Notes under the pieces: generated by a model
What the model saw: only the letters and a program-made list of their open reading frames with translations
Told to the model about the DNA's origin: nothing
Databases searched by the model: none
Position numbers and translations under genes: made by a program
DNA from: Cupriavidus campinensis
GTDB lineage: Bacteria; Pseudomonadota; Gammaproteobacteria; Burkholderiales; Burkholderiaceae
Assembly (NCBI RefSeq): GCF_905397395.1
Contig: NZ_CAJPVH010000003.1
Coordinates: 62,001-126,000, forward strand
DNA: 64,000 bases
Direction: 5' to 3'
Part shown: piece after piece, positions 35,723 through 44,336 of the stretch
Numbering within the stretch: the stretch's first letter is position 1
Layout: every line of letters begins with the position of its first letter

Positions 35723-37186
35723 ATGACTGAAGACATCCTCGTCAACATCACGCCGCAAGAGACGCGCGTTGCCATCGTGCAGCAGGCCGCCGTGCAGGAA
35801 CTGCATGTCGAGCGCACGCTGACGCGCGGGCTGGTGGGCAATATCTATCTCGGCAAGGTCGTGCGCGTGCTGCCGGGCATGCAATCCGCATTCATCGACA
35901 TCGGCCTCGAGCGCGCGGCCTTCCTGCACGTGGCCGACATCTGGCATCCGCGCGACCCCGACAAGAACGGCACCGCGCAGCTCGCCATCGAAAAGACGCT
36001 GTTCGAGGGCCAGGCCCTGATGGTGCAGGTCATCAAGGACCCCATCGGCACCAAGGGCGCGCGGCTGTCCACGCAGATCAGCATTGCCGGCCGGACGCTG
36101 GTGTACCTGCCCCAGGACCCGCATATCGGCATCTCGCAACGCATCGAGGGCGAGGTAGACCGCGAGGCGCTGCGCGCCCGCGTGCAGGGGCTGGTGCCGC
36201 GCGACGAGCGTGGTGGCTTCATCGTGCGTACCATCGCCGAGGAAGCCAGCGACGACGAACTCGGCAACGACATCGCCTACCTGCGCAAGATCTGGGCGTC
36301 GATCCGCCTGAACGCGACCACCCAGCCGGCCACCAGCCTGCTGTACCAGGACCTGAACCTGGCCCAGCGCGTGCTGCGCGACTTCATCAACGACGCCACG
36401 GGCGTGATCCAGATCGACTCGCGCGAGAACTACCAGAAGCTGGTGGAGTTCGCCCAGGAGTACACCCCGGCCGTGCTGCCCCGGCTCTCGCACTACACCG
36501 GCGAGCGGCCGATCTTCGACCTGTTCAATATCGACGCCGAGATCGAAAAGGCGCTGTCGCGGCGGGTGGACCTGAAGTCCGGCGGTTACCTGATGATCGA
36601 CCAGACCGAGGCGATGACGACGATCGACGTCAACACGGGCGGCTACGTCGGCGCCCGCAACTTCGACGACACGATCTTCAAGACCAACCTCGAGGCCGCG
36701 CACACCATCGCCCGGCAACTGCGGCTGCGCAACCTCGGCGGCATCATCATCATCGATTTCATCGACATGGAGAACGTGGAGCATCGCGACGCGGTGCTCT
36801 CCGAGCTGAAGCGCGCGCTGTCCCGGGACCGCACCCGGATCACGGTGAACAGCTTCTCGCAGCTCGGGCTGGTGGAGATGACCCGCAAGCGTACGCGTGA
36901 GTCGCTGGCGCACGTGCTGTGCGAGCAGTGCCCGGTCTGCTCGGGCAAGGGCCAGGTCAAGACGCCGCGCACGGTCTGCTACGACATCCTGCGCGAGATC
37001 ATGCGCGAGTCCCGCCAGTTCAACCCGCGCGAGTTCCGCATCCTGGCCTCCCAGGAAGTGATCGATCTGTTCCTCGAGGAAGAAAGCCAGCATCTGGCGA
37101 TGCTCAACGACTTCATCGGCAAGCCGATTTCGCTCCAGGTGGAATCCACGTTCCATCAGGAACAGTACGACATCATCCTGATGTAA
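35723..37186 (+). CDS. rng: Ribonuclease G
   Basis: The 487-residue endoribonuclease matures the 5' end of 16S rRNA and degrades mRNA. The N-terminal S1 region ([31 protein letters not shown]), the catalytic domain with DVNTGGYVG and IDFIDM, and the Zn-link CEQCPVC are all present, and the long RNase E scaffold tail is absent, which marks RNase G. The start at 35723 is chosen because the preceding in-frame extension overlaps maf and lacks similarity. Confidence 0.97.
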   Translation: MTEDILVNITPQETRVAIVQQAAVQELHVERTLTRGLVGNIYLGKVVRVLPGMQSAFIDIGLERAAFLHVADIWHPRDPDKNGTAQLAIEKTLFEGQALMVQVIKDPIGTKGARLSTQISIAGRTLVYLPQDPHIGISQRIEGEVDREALRARVQGLVPRDERGGFIVRTIAEEASDDELGNDIAYLRKIWASIRLNATTQPATSLLYQDLNLAQRVLRDFINDATGVIQIDSRENYQKLVEFAQEYTPAVLPRLSHYTGERPIFDLFNIDAEIEKALSRRVDLKSGGYLMIDQTEAMTTIDVNTGGYVGARNFDDTIFKTNLEAAHTIARQLRLRNLGGIIIIDFIDMENVEHRDAVLSELKRALSRDRTRITVNSFSQLGLVEMTRKRTRESLAHVLCEQCPVCSGKGQVKTPRTVCYDILREIMRESRQFNPREFRILASQEVIDLFLEEESQHLAMLNDFIGKPISLQVESTFHQEQYDIILM

Positions 37187-37252
37187 AGTGCATTGGGCGC
37201 CACGCGCCCAATACCTCACCCCGCAGACATTCCCCCCACACTCTCCCGCGCC

Positions 37253-37286
37253 ACGTCATCGTTCTGTCATCCGCTCCCCCCAGAAT
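37253..37286 (+). promoter_or_regulatory. Pho-box-like promoter of phnCDE
   Basis: Two heptamers spaced by four bases, ACGTCAT (37253-37259) and CTGTCAT (37264-37270, perfect to the PhoB consensus half), are followed after ten bases by CAGAAT (37281-37286) as -10. This is the geometry of a PhoB-activated promoter, in which the Pho box replaces the -35. It lies 47 bases before the phnC ATG. Confidence 0.7.
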
Positions 37287-37316
37287 GCGCCAAGTCATTC
37301 AAGCAAGGGAGTCGAC

Positions 37317-38165
37317 ATGACGCATGCAATCGAAGTCCGCGGACTCAGCAAATCGTTCCGCGCGGACCGCAAGGCGCTTGACGATGTCACGCTGCACGTC
37401 GCGCCGGGCGAAATGGTGGCCCTGCTGGGCGCCTCGGGTTCTGGCAAGTCCACGCTGCTGCGCCATGTGGCCGGCTTCGTGACCGGCGACGCCGGCGAGA
37501 TCCTGGTCAATGGCCGCTCCATCCAGCGCCAGGGCCGCCTGGCCGGCAACGTGCGCAAGGTGCGCGCCGAGATCGGCTTTGTGTTCCAGCAGTTCAACCT
37601 GGTCGGCCGCCTGCCGGTCATCACCAACGTGCTCGTCGGCATGCTCACCCGCATCCCGGCCTGGCGCAGCCTGTTCCGCCTGTTCAAGGCTGATGAAGTG
37701 CAAGCCGGCCTCGATGCACTTGCCCAGGTTGGTATAGACGACTATGCGTTTCAGCGTGCCTCCACGCTCTCGGGCGGCCAGCAGCAGCGCGCCGCCATCG
37801 CACGCACGCTGGTGCAGAACGCCAAGGTCATCCTGGCCGACGAACCGATTGCCTCGCTGGACCCGGAATCGTCGCGCCGCGTGATGGCCCTGCTCTCGCA
37901 GATCAACCGCACCCGCAAGGTGGCCGTGGTGGTGTCGCTGCACCAGGTAGATGTGGCCATGCGCTACTGCCCCCGTGTGGTGGCGCTGCGCCAGGGCAAG
38001 GTGGTCTACGACGGCCCGTCCGCCGCGCTCACGCCGGGCATGCTGCGCGACCTGTACGGCACCGAGGCCGACGAACTGCTCCACGACTCGGTACCCGACC
38101 AGGCCGACACCACCAGCGCCATGCCGGTGCCGGCCATGGTGACGATGAACCTCGCAGCCGCCTGA
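37317..38165 (+). CDS. phnC: Phosphonate ABC transporter ATP-binding protein
   Basis: The 282-residue ATPase has Walker [10 protein letters not shown], signature [13 protein letters not shown] and Walker B VILADEP. Together with PhnD and PhnE downstream it imports organophosphonates across the inner membrane. The start at 37317 follows AAGGGAG. The C-terminal 20 residues are less conserved. Transcription is probably induced in phosphate starvation through the Pho box at 37253. Confidence 0.95.
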   Translation: MTHAIEVRGLSKSFRADRKALDDVTLHVAPGEMVALLGASGSGKSTLLRHVAGFVTGDAGEILVNGRSIQRQGRLAGNVRKVRAEIGFVFQQFNLVGRLPVITNVLVGMLTRIPAWRSLFRLFKADEVQAGLDALAQVGIDDYAFQRASTLSGGQQQRAAIARTLVQNAKVILADEPIASLDPESSRRVMALLSQINRTRKVAVVVSLHQVDVAMRYCPRVVALRQGKVVYDGPSAALTPGMLRDLYGTEADELLHDSVPDQADTTSAMPVPAMVTMNLAAA

Positions 38166-38259
38166 ACGCCGCCGCGTCATCGCACCCCGTTTTCGCTTTC
38201 CCGCTGTCTTGCGGTCATTTGCCGTTATCCACAACGACTCATCCGAAACGGAGTCACAC

Positions 38260-39240
38260 ATGCTTCGCAGAACCTTTCTCGCCGTGGTCGCCTCGGGCGT
38301 CGTGGCCCTGCCCGCCTACGCCCAGGACGCCAAGACCCTGAACATCGGCTTTATCTCGACGGAATCGTCGTCGAACCTGAAGTCCGCCTGGCAGCCGCTG
38401 ATCGACGACCTGAGCAAGGCGCTCGGCGTGCCGGTCAAGCCGTTCTTCGCCTCCGACTACGCCGGCATCATCGAAGGCATGCGCTTCAACAAGGTGCAGA
38501 TCGGCTGGTTCGGCAACAAGTCGGCCATGGAAGCCGTCGACCGCGCCAACGGCGAGGTGTTCGCCTCCGTGATCGACAAGGACGGCAACCCGGGCTACTG
38601 GTCGCTGCTGGTCGTGCGCAAGGACAGCGACCTGAAGACCGTGGAAGACGTGATCAAGCGCGGCAAGGAGCTCTCCTACGGCGCCGGCGACCCGAACTCC
38701 ACGTCCGGCACGGCCGTGCCGGGCTACTACCTGTGGGGCGCCCACAAGGTGGAGCCGAAGACGCTGTTCAAGGCCGTGCGCATCAGCAACCACGAGACCA
38801 ACCTGCTCTCCGTGCTGAACAAGCAGGTGGACGTGGCCGTGAACAACACCGAGAACTTCGAGCGCTATCGCATCAACACGGGCAAGAATGCCTATGACGA
38901 GGTGCGCGTGCTGTGGAAGAGCCCGCTGATCGCCGCAGACCCCATGGTCTACCGCAAGGACCTGCCGGCCGAGACGAAGAAAAAGATCCAGGATTTCTTC
39001 GTCAACTACGGCAAGGGGGCCGACGCCGCGCGCGAAAAGCAGGTGCTGACCACGCTGACCTACCAGGGCTTCCGCGTGTCGTCGGACGCGCAGCTGCTGC
39101 CGATCCGCCAGATCGAGTTGGCCAAGCAGAAGTCCAAGATCGAGACGGACACCACGCTGGCCGCCGCCGACAAGGAAAAGCAGCTGGCTGACGTGTCGCG
39201 CCGCCTGGCCGAGATCGACAAGGCCATCAGCGCCCAGTAA
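38260..39240 (+). CDS. phnD: Phosphonate ABC transporter substrate-binding protein
   Basis: The 326-residue periplasmic protein has a signal peptide (MLRRTFLAVVASG, cleavage after AYA) and the phosphonate-binding region (IGFISTESSSNLKSAW, FASDYAGIIEGMRFNKVQIGWFGNKSAM, GDPNSTSGTAVPGYY). The STSG element contacts the phosphonate group. The ORF extends 17 codons upstream without a ribosome binding site; the start at 38260 is preceded by GGAG. The C-terminus is Lys-rich and probably coiled. Confidence 0.95.
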   Translation: MLRRTFLAVVASGVVALPAYAQDAKTLNIGFISTESSSNLKSAWQPLIDDLSKALGVPVKPFFASDYAGIIEGMRFNKVQIGWFGNKSAMEAVDRANGEVFASVIDKDGNPGYWSLLVVRKDSDLKTVEDVIKRGKELSYGAGDPNSTSGTAVPGYYLWGAHKVEPKTLFKAVRISNHETNLLSVLNKQVDVAVNNTENFERYRINTGKNAYDEVRVLWKSPLIAADPMVYRKDLPAETKKKIQDFFVNYGKGADAAREKQVLTTLTYQGFRVSSDAQLLPIRQIELAKQKSKIETDTTLAAADKEKQLADVSRRLAEIDKAISAQ

Positions 39241-39309
39241 GCCGTACCCCGCCCAGGGCCGATGGCGCGCTGCCATCGGCCTTGTGCCATCTTCACCGTA
39301 TTCCATCCG

Positions 39310-40140
39310 ATGCCCCCCATGACCGCCACCGCCAAGCCCGGCCTCCCGCCCCCGTCCCCCGCGCCGCACAGCAACGTCCGCCCGCCGCGCACCTCGCTGT
39401 CCATGATGCTGGTCTGGGCGATCGTGCTGGCCTTGCTCGCCATGTCCTGGCAAGGCGCCGACATGCGCCCGATGGACCTGCTGCGCGACTCCGGCAACAT
39501 GGCGAAGTTCGCCGCCGACTTCTTCCCGCCCAATTTCCGCGACTGGCGCAACTACCTCGACGAGATGCTCGTGACCGTGCAGATCGCGCTCTGGGGTACC
39601 GCCATCGCCGTGTTCATGGCCGTGCCGCTCGGCCTGCTGTGCTCCGCCAATATCGTGCCGGTGTGGGTCTACCAGCCGGCGCGCCGCATCATGGACGCCT
39701 GCCGCGCCATCAACGAGATGGTCTTTGCGATGCTGTTCATCGTGGCCGTGGGGCTGGGCCCGTTCGCGGGCGTGCTGGCGATCTGGATCCACACCACGGG
39801 CGTGCTGGCCAAGCTGTTCGCCGAAGCCGTGGAAGCCATCGACCCCCGCCCCGTGGAAGGCGTGCGCGCCACCGGGGCCGGCCCGATCGAGGAAATCGTC
39901 TATGGCGTGATTCCGCAGGTGCTGCCGCTGTGGCTGTCGTTCGCGCTGTACCGCTTCGAGTCGAACGTGCGCTCGGCGTCGGTGGTCGGCATCGTGGGCG
40001 CCGGCGGCATCGGCACCGTGCTCTGGGAGATCATCCGCAGCTTCCAGTACGCGCAGACGTGTGCGGTGATGATCATCATCATCCTGTTCGTCACCGGCAT
40101 CGACATCGTGTCCGCGCAGATCCGCAAGGTGCTCGTATGA
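39310..40140 (+). CDS. phnE: Phosphonate ABC transporter permease
   Basis: The inner-membrane permease of the phosphonate importer, about 276 residues from the ATG at 39310 (39262 and 39319 are alternatives; no strong ribosome binding site decides). It has about six hydrophobic segments and the permease loop [23 protein letters not shown]. The stop overlaps the next gene by four bases (ATGA), so the HD-domain protein downstream is coupled to the transporter. Confidence 0.94.
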   Translation: MPPMTATAKPGLPPPSPAPHSNVRPPRTSLSMMLVWAIVLALLAMSWQGADMRPMDLLRDSGNMAKFAADFFPPNFRDWRNYLDEMLVTVQIALWGTAIAVFMAVPLGLLCSANIVPVWVYQPARRIMDACRAINEMVFAMLFIVAVGLGPFAGVLAIWIHTTGVLAKLFAEAVEAIDPRPVEGVRATGAGPIEEIVYGVIPQVLPLWLSFALYRFESNVRSASVVGIVGAGGIGTVLWEIIRSFQYAQTCAVMIIIILFVTGIDIVSAQIRKVLV

Positions 40141-40682
40141 GCGCGGACCGCCTGACCCTGGCACGCATCGAGACGCTCTTCGCCAACCACGGCAAGGACT
40201 GGTATGGCGGCGAGGCGATCAGCCAGACCGCCCACGCGCTGCAGTGCGCGCAGTTGGCCGAGCAGGCCGGCGAGCCGGCGGCGCTGGTGGCCGCCGCGCT
40301 GCTGCACGACGTGGGTCATCTGATGCTGGCCGAGAGCAGCACCACCGACATGCGCCACCAGGAGGCCGCCGCCCAGGCGCTGGCCGACCTGTTCGGCGCG
40401 GACGTGACCGAGCCTGTACGCCTGCACGTGGCCGCCAAGCGCTACCTGTGCGCGGTGGACCCGGCCTACTTTGCCACGCTCTCGCCCGCCTCGGTCCACA
40501 GCCTGGCCCTGCAGGGCGGACCGTACGACGCCGCGCAGGCGGACGCCTTCATCGCCAGCCCGCATGCCGAGGCAGCGGTGCGGCTGCGCCGCTACGACGA
40601 TCTGGCCAAGGTGGTGGATTTGCCGACGCCGGCGCTGGCGCACTATCTGGGCTTCGCCGCGCGCTGCGCACGGCACGCCTGA
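40137..40682 (+). CDS. PhnZ-type HD-domain diiron oxygenase associated with phosphonate degradation
   Basis: The 181-residue HD protein matches PhnZ, which cleaves the C-P bond of (R)-2-amino-1-hydroxyethylphosphonate to glycine and phosphate. Using PhnZ numbering from memory, the iron ligands His34, His58, Asp59, His80, His104, Asp161 correspond here to His33, His57, Asp58, His74, His97, Asp154. Substrate contacts Tyr24, Glu27, His62, Lys108, Ser126, Arg158 correspond to Tyr23, Glu26, His61, Lys101, Ser119, Arg151. All are kept. It overlaps phnE by four bases. The usual partner PhnY, a 2-oxoglutarate hydroxylase, is not in the window, so the origin of its hydroxylated substrate is unclear. 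The family call is firm, the substrate inferred. Confidence 0.88.
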   Translation: MSADRLTLARIETLFANHGKDWYGGEAISQTAHALQCAQLAEQAGEPAALVAAALLHDVGHLMLAESSTTDMRHQEAAAQALADLFGADVTEPVRLHVAAKRYLCAVDPAYFATLSPASVHSLALQGGPYDAAQADAFIASPHAEAAVRLRRYDDLAKVVDLPTPALAHYLGFAARCARHA

Positions 40683-40696
40683 GCCACGCGCCCATG

Positions 40697-40725
40697 AAAA
40701 ATGCCCGGGAGTCCCGGGCATTTTT
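40697..40725. terminator. Strong bidirectional terminator between the phn units
   Basis: A perfect 13-bp stem (40697-40709 with 40713-40725) with a three-base loop, with A5 and T5 at its base. It ends both phnCDE-HD on the plus strand and the phnF-to-phnN unit on the minus strand. Confidence 0.92.
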
Positions 40726-40740
40726 CATTCGATCCGGGGC

Positions 40741-41340
40741 TCAGTCGTGCCCTACCCCAATCAGCCGGGCGAACGACGCCGCCGAGTCATCCAGCGCCCC
40801 GCTATTGTCGATCTCGACCAGCCTGCAGCCGGCCGGCACGTCGAACGCCTGCCCTGCGCGCGCCAGCCGCTGTGCGATCGCCGCTTCCGACTCCCGGCCA
40901 CGCTGGCGCAGGCGCGCCGCCAGGGCCTCGGGCTTCACGCGCACGTGCACCGCGCACAGGCCCGGATAACGGGCGACTGCCTTCGGCAGGTACTCGCGCG
41001 AGCCATTGACGATGACCTTGAGCCCGCGCGCGAGCCAGTCCTCGATTTCCACCCCGATGCCGTAGTCCAGCCCATGGCTGTGCCAGTGCAGCGCCATGCA
41101 GCCGAGCGCCTGGCGGCGTGCGAACTCGTCAGTGGAGAGCGCCACCGAGGCCTCGTTGGCATCGGCGGCGCGCGTGATGTAGCGGTGGGCCACCACCACG
41201 CGGTCCTGCGGCCCCAGCCGCTCGCGCAGCGCGCGCAGCAGCGAATCCTTGCCGCTGCCAGAGGGGCCCATCACGTAGAACAGGCCGTGGCCGTCCGCGT
41301 GGGGCTCGATGCCGGAGTCGGCACGGGTATAGGTCGTCAT
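40741..41340 (-). CDS. phnN: Ribose 1,5-bisphosphate phosphokinase
   Basis: The 199-residue kinase makes PRPP from ribose 1,5-bisphosphate, the last step of the C-P lyase pathway. It has the P-loop GPSGSGKD (residues 25-32) and the guanylate-kinase-like fold segments VVVAHRYITR and VIVNGSREYLP. The start at 41340 overlaps the DUF1045 gene stop by four bases (ATGA). The longer upstream open frame is out of register with any family similarity. Confidence 0.95.
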   Translation of the reverse strand: MTTYTRADSGIEPHADGHGLFYVMGPSGSGKDSLLRALRERLGPQDRVVVAHRYITRAADANEASVALSTDEFARRQALGCMALHWHSHGLDYGIGVEIEDWLARGLKVIVNGSREYLPKAVARYPGLCAVHVRVKPEALAARLRQRGRESEAAIAQRLARAGQAFDVPAGCRLVEIDNSGALDDSAASFARLIGVGHD

Positions 41341-42077
41341 GATCCGAGGAACGCCACGCCCGTGCCATCGCGCGTGCTGCCGTTGAAGCCGTAGTGGCGC
41401 GCGACGAGGAAATCGGCGCCGGGCTCGGGCTGCACGAACACGGCGATGCCGTCCACATGCATCGGCGCGCTGCAGAGCGACTGGCTGGCCGGCGCGAGTT
41501 GCGCCAGCGCGGCGGCTTGCGCCGCGGCGTCGAGCATGCCGGTGAGGGTGATATGAAAGGTGAAGGTCTCGAACACGTAGGGGTAGCCCCACGCCTCGAG
41601 CATGCGCCGCTGGGCGGCGGTGAGCTGGTCCGGCTTGCGCTTGCGCAGCTCCGCCTCGGTGGGCGGCGCGCGGAACGGTTCGAAGGCCCGCACGCAGCCA
41701 TCTGCCAGCGCGTGCATCCGGCGTGCGCCATCGTGGCTCTCCGCGCCGTCATCGAGACACCACGCCAGGAAGCCGCGCAGCGCGCGCAGCGTGAGCCGGG
41801 CGTGGAAGGCATCGAGCCCGCGCGCGAAGTCCCGCGCGGCGGCGTCGAGCATCGGGCCGTCCGTGCCCGCCGCCAGCCGGAACGGTGGCTTCAGCGTGGC
41901 GTGGAGGCCGTAGTGGGCGGGCGCCGCCACCCAGGCGTCCGGGCGCGGCCCGAGGTCCTTCGGCAGTGGCAGCGGCGCGCTGGTATCGGCATCGCGCCCC
42001 AGCCACTGCGCGCCGAACGTGCGGAACGGCTCGGCCGGCGCCAGGTAGATCGCGAAGCGCGAGGCGGCCATCGTCAT
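41337..42077 (-). CDS. DUF1045 phosphonate-metabolism protein (2H phosphoesterase superfamily)
   Basis: The 246-residue protein has the two HxT/S motifs of 2H phosphoesterases, His59-Ala-Thr61 (LHATLKPPF) and His175-Ile-Thr177 (FHITLTGML), spaced as expected for a symmetric cyclic-phosphodiesterase active site. DUF1045 genes occur almost only in phn clusters. It overlaps phnM-like 42074 and phnN by four bases on each side. Because no phnP is present and this enzyme class opens cyclic phosphodiesters, it may hydrolyse 5-phosphoribosyl 1,2-cyclic phosphate before PhnN. That role is my inference; the family placement is firm. Confidence 0.9.
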   Translation of the reverse strand: MTMAASRFAIYLAPAEPFRTFGAQWLGRDADTSAPLPLPKDLGPRPDAWVAAPAHYGLHATLKPPFRLAAGTDGPMLDAAARDFARGLDAFHARLTLRALRGFLAWCLDDGAESHDGARRMHALADGCVRAFEPFRAPPTEAELRKRKPDQLTAAQRRMLEAWGYPYVFETFTFHITLTGMLDAAAQAAALAQLAPASQSLCSAPMHVDGIAVFVQPEPGADFLVARHYGFNGSTRDGTGVAFLGS

Positions 42078-43306
42078 GCGGCCAGACTGCCTGCGTCGCC
42101 CTCCGCCGCGTAGCGGGCATCGGCGATGTCGATCATCGGCAGCACGCGCGTGGCGTGCTTCAGCTCACCGTTGACGATGGTGCCGCACACGCGCGGCAGG
42201 CCCGGCACGCTGTCATCGACGAGGATGGCGTCGGCGCGCAGCCCCGGCGCGAGCACGCCCCGGTCGCGCAGGCCAGCCGCACGGGCCGGGTTGCGCGAGA
42301 CGAGGTGCCAGGCGTCCGCCAGCGAGACCACGCCAAGCTGCGCGAGCTTGAACGCGGCCTGGATCGGCGCGGGATAGTAATAGTCGGAGGCCAGCACCGT
42401 GCACAGGCCCGCCGCCACCATCTCGGTGGCGTTCGGGGCGCCGGTGTGGCTGGTGCCGCGCACCACGTTAGGCGCGCCGAACACGGTTTCGTCGCCGATC
42501 TGGCGGGCGAGCTTCGCGACCTCGATGGTCAGCGGGAACTCGGCGATATGGCAGCCCTGGCGGTGATAGTGCTGGCGCGTGGCGAGGTCCGGGTCGTCGT
42601 GCGAAGCCACCGGCAGGCCCGCCACGCGGGCGGCCGCGATCAGGCTGGACACGCCCGCCGGCACGTCCTGCGCGTTGCGGCTGGCCGTGCGCAGGCGCGT
42701 ACGGAAGGTCTCGGGGTCGCACTCGGCGCGCTCGGCGTACTGGGCCAGCTTGCTGTCGTTGGCCATCTTGCGCGCCATCATCGGCAGGTGATCGTTGATG
42801 GCGAGCAGGCCGACGCGGCCATCGGCCATCCAGGACAGCGCGGTCTCCACGCCGGCGAGGTGATAGGCCTCGAAGCGCAGGTGCACCTTGTGGGAGACCC
42901 CCAGCACCGGTTGCAGGTGCGCCAGGGCATCGAACATACGCAGCGCGTAGGCTTCGCCACGCAGGCCGCCTTCCCAGGACAGCGTCACGCCGTGGAATTC
43001 GGTCGTGATGCCGTGCGACAGCAGTTGGCGGTCCACGTCGAGCAGCGCGCCCGCGTACGGAAAGCTCACGCCGGGGCGCGGCATCACGGCGCGCTCGAAG
43101 GCATCGCCATGGATGTCGACGATGCCGGGCAGCACCAGCAGGTCGCCCGCATCGATGCAGGGGCCGTTCTCGGGCGCCTGTTGCGGCGACGCGATGCTGC
43201 CCTGGTCGAAACCCAGCGTTGCCGGGCCAATGGCGGCCGCGCCCAGCACACGGCGACCCGTGATGCCGGCCAGCCGCGCCGAATGAGTTTGGTTTGTCGT
43301 AGGCAT
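42074..43306 (-). CDS. PhnM-like metal-dependent hydrolase (variant copy)
   Basis: The 410-residue amidohydrolase belongs to the PhnM family (VLPGIVDIHGDAFERAVMPRPGVSFP, LPVASHDDPD, IAEFPLTIEVAK, VFGAPNVVRGTSHTG, ASDYYYPAP). It is distinct from the second, canonical PhnM at 49070: the region that reads MDHSPGQGQF there is INDHLPMMARKM here, changing part of the active-site loop. The start at 43306 is chosen over an in-frame ATG at 43342, which lies directly beside an operator-like dyad. It sits between phnF and DUF1045. It may act on another ribosylated phosphonate or be a helper hydrolase. Confidence 0.88.
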   Translation of the reverse strand: MPTTNQTHSARLAGITGRRVLGAAAIGPATLGFDQGSIASPQQAPENGPCIDAGDLLVLPGIVDIHGDAFERAVMPRPGVSFPYAGALLDVDRQLLSHGITTEFHGVTLSWEGGLRGEAYALRMFDALAHLQPVLGVSHKVHLRFEAYHLAGVETALSWMADGRVGLLAINDHLPMMARKMANDSKLAQYAERAECDPETFRTRLRTASRNAQDVPAGVSSLIAAARVAGLPVASHDDPDLATRQHYHRQGCHIAEFPLTIEVAKLARQIGDETVFGAPNVVRGTSHTGAPNATEMVAAGLCTVLASDYYYPAPIQAAFKLAQLGVVSLADAWHLVSRNPARAAGLRDRGVLAPGLRADAILVDDSVPGLPRVCGTIVNGELKHATRVLPMIDIADARYAAEGDAGSLAA

Positions 43307-43340
43307 GGACAACACACTACCCCTGGTTGATGACAGTCGC

Positions 43341-43363
43341 ATGTCTACACCGGATGTCTAGAC
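43341..43363. promoter_or_regulatory. PhnF-type operator candidate before the variant phnM
   Basis: ATGTCTACACCGG and ATGTCTAGACCAA form an imperfect 13-base direct repeat, and the second copy contains the perfect palindrome GTCTAGAC (43356-43363). It resembles TCTA/TAGA elements in the phnG promoter, and lies between phnF and phnM-like on the minus strand. Confidence 0.45.
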
Positions 43364-43403
43364 CAATGCGATGCAAGCGCCGCCCCTCGCGGCGCACCCG
43401 GAT

Positions 43404-44138
43404 TCAGTCGCTATCGGAGACGGTGAGCTGCACCCAGTCTCCGGCAAAGCGGGTCATGCTGTATTGCAGCGGCGCGCCGTCGATGTCCACATTGAGGGCT
43501 TCCACCTGCAGCACCGGCCGCGTCTTGGGCTGGTTCAGCAGCCGCGCCACGGGCGCGCTCGGCATGGCGGCGGTGATGCGCGACCACTTGCGCGTGTAGT
43601 CGGCAATGCCGAAGTGCGCCAGCGCGCGCGAGATCGACAACTTGGCGCGCACCTGCTCCTCCATGCCCGGGAAGCGCTTGGGGTCGAAGTAGTGCTCGGC
43701 TACGTCGATGGTGCGATCCTCGGCCTTGCCCACCATCTGCACGTGCAGCACGTCGGCATTGCGCGCCAGACCGAGGTGCTTGGCCACCTCCGGCGCGCGG
43801 ATCACCTGGCTGCCCAGGATCTCCATATGCCCGCGCATGCCCTGCGCGGCCAGGTTCTGCGAGAACCGCGTCCGGCGCCCGATGGCGTAGTCGATGGCGT
43901 GCTCCTGCACGAAGGTGCCGCGCCCCTGCTCGATGCGCACGAGGCCGCTCAGCTCCAGCTCGCCCATGGCGCGCCGGATGGTGTGACGGTTCACGGCAAA
44001 GCGCGTGGCCAGCTCCGGCTCGGGCGGCAGCTGCTCGCCCGGGCCGTAGAGCTTGTTGCGGATGTCGTCCGCCAGCGCCTCACCAATCTGGCGCCACACG
44101 GCCACGCCGGAGCCACGTTCGACTTCCCGATCAGACAT
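43404..44138 (-). CDS. phnF: GntR/HutC-family phosphonate utilisation regulator
   Basis: The 244-residue regulator has an N-terminal winged helix (VWRQIGEALADDI, LPPEPELATRFAVNRHTIRRAMGELELSGLVRIEQGRGTFV, about residues 14-80) and a C-terminal UTRA ligand domain (about 95-235, RFSQNLAAQGM...FPGMEEQ...DIDGAPLQYSMTRFAGDWVQL). AGAGGGA precedes the ATG. It is divergent from phnG, with dyads in the shared 198-base region, so it likely represses one or both units until phosphonate or an intermediate binds. Confidence 0.94.
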   Translation of the reverse strand: MSDREVERGSGVAVWRQIGEALADDIRNKLYGPGEQLPPEPELATRFAVNRHTIRRAMGELELSGLVRIEQGRGTFVQEHAIDYAIGRRTRFSQNLAAQGMRGHMEILGSQVIRAPEVAKHLGLARNADVLHVQMVGKAEDRTIDVAEHYFDPKRFPGMEEQVRAKLSISRALAHFGIADYTRKWSRITAAMPSAPVARLLNQPKTRPVLQVEALNVDIDGAPLQYSMTRFAGDWVQLTVSDSD

Positions 44139-44249
44139 CGCTTCCCTCTTTCATCATGCATTCATCGTAAATCCACAATTGCGTGCGATTGTGCCTCAGC
44201 CGGAGCGCCCGCGTGGCGTGCCCGATCAATCCGCTCCGGGTCGGCCAGC

Positions 44250-44285
44250 GCGTCATGAAACCTTCATGTGGCTGTGGTCTAGTAT
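44250..44285 (+). promoter_or_regulatory. Pho-box-like promoter of phnG-M
   Basis: GCGTCAT (44250-44256) and CCTTCAT (44261-44267) are heptamers spaced by four bases, related to the CTGTCAT Pho-box half. TAGTAT (44280-44285) follows after 12 bases as a -10. The match is weaker than at phnC. Confidence 0.5.
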
Positions 44286-44304
44286 CGCCGTGATGTGGTA
44301 TTTT

Positions 44305-44328
44305 ACATCTAAACGTATAGACGTATAG
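44305..44328. promoter_or_regulatory. PhnF operator candidate and direct repeat before phnG
   Basis: ACATCTA (44305-44311) and TAGACGT (44318-44324) form an inverted repeat (six of seven) centred on AACGTA. Overlapping it, ACGTATAG is repeated exactly in tandem (44313-44320, 44321-44328). It ends just before the phnG ribosome binding site, where a bound repressor would block transcription. Confidence 0.55.
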
Positions 44329-44336
44329 GGGTGATG

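Noticed and set aside
38254-40164. A 636-codon minus-strand open frame opposite phnD and phnE
   Set aside because: Low-complexity translation with many His and Gly residues; plus-strand genes carry signal peptide, motifs and membrane helices.
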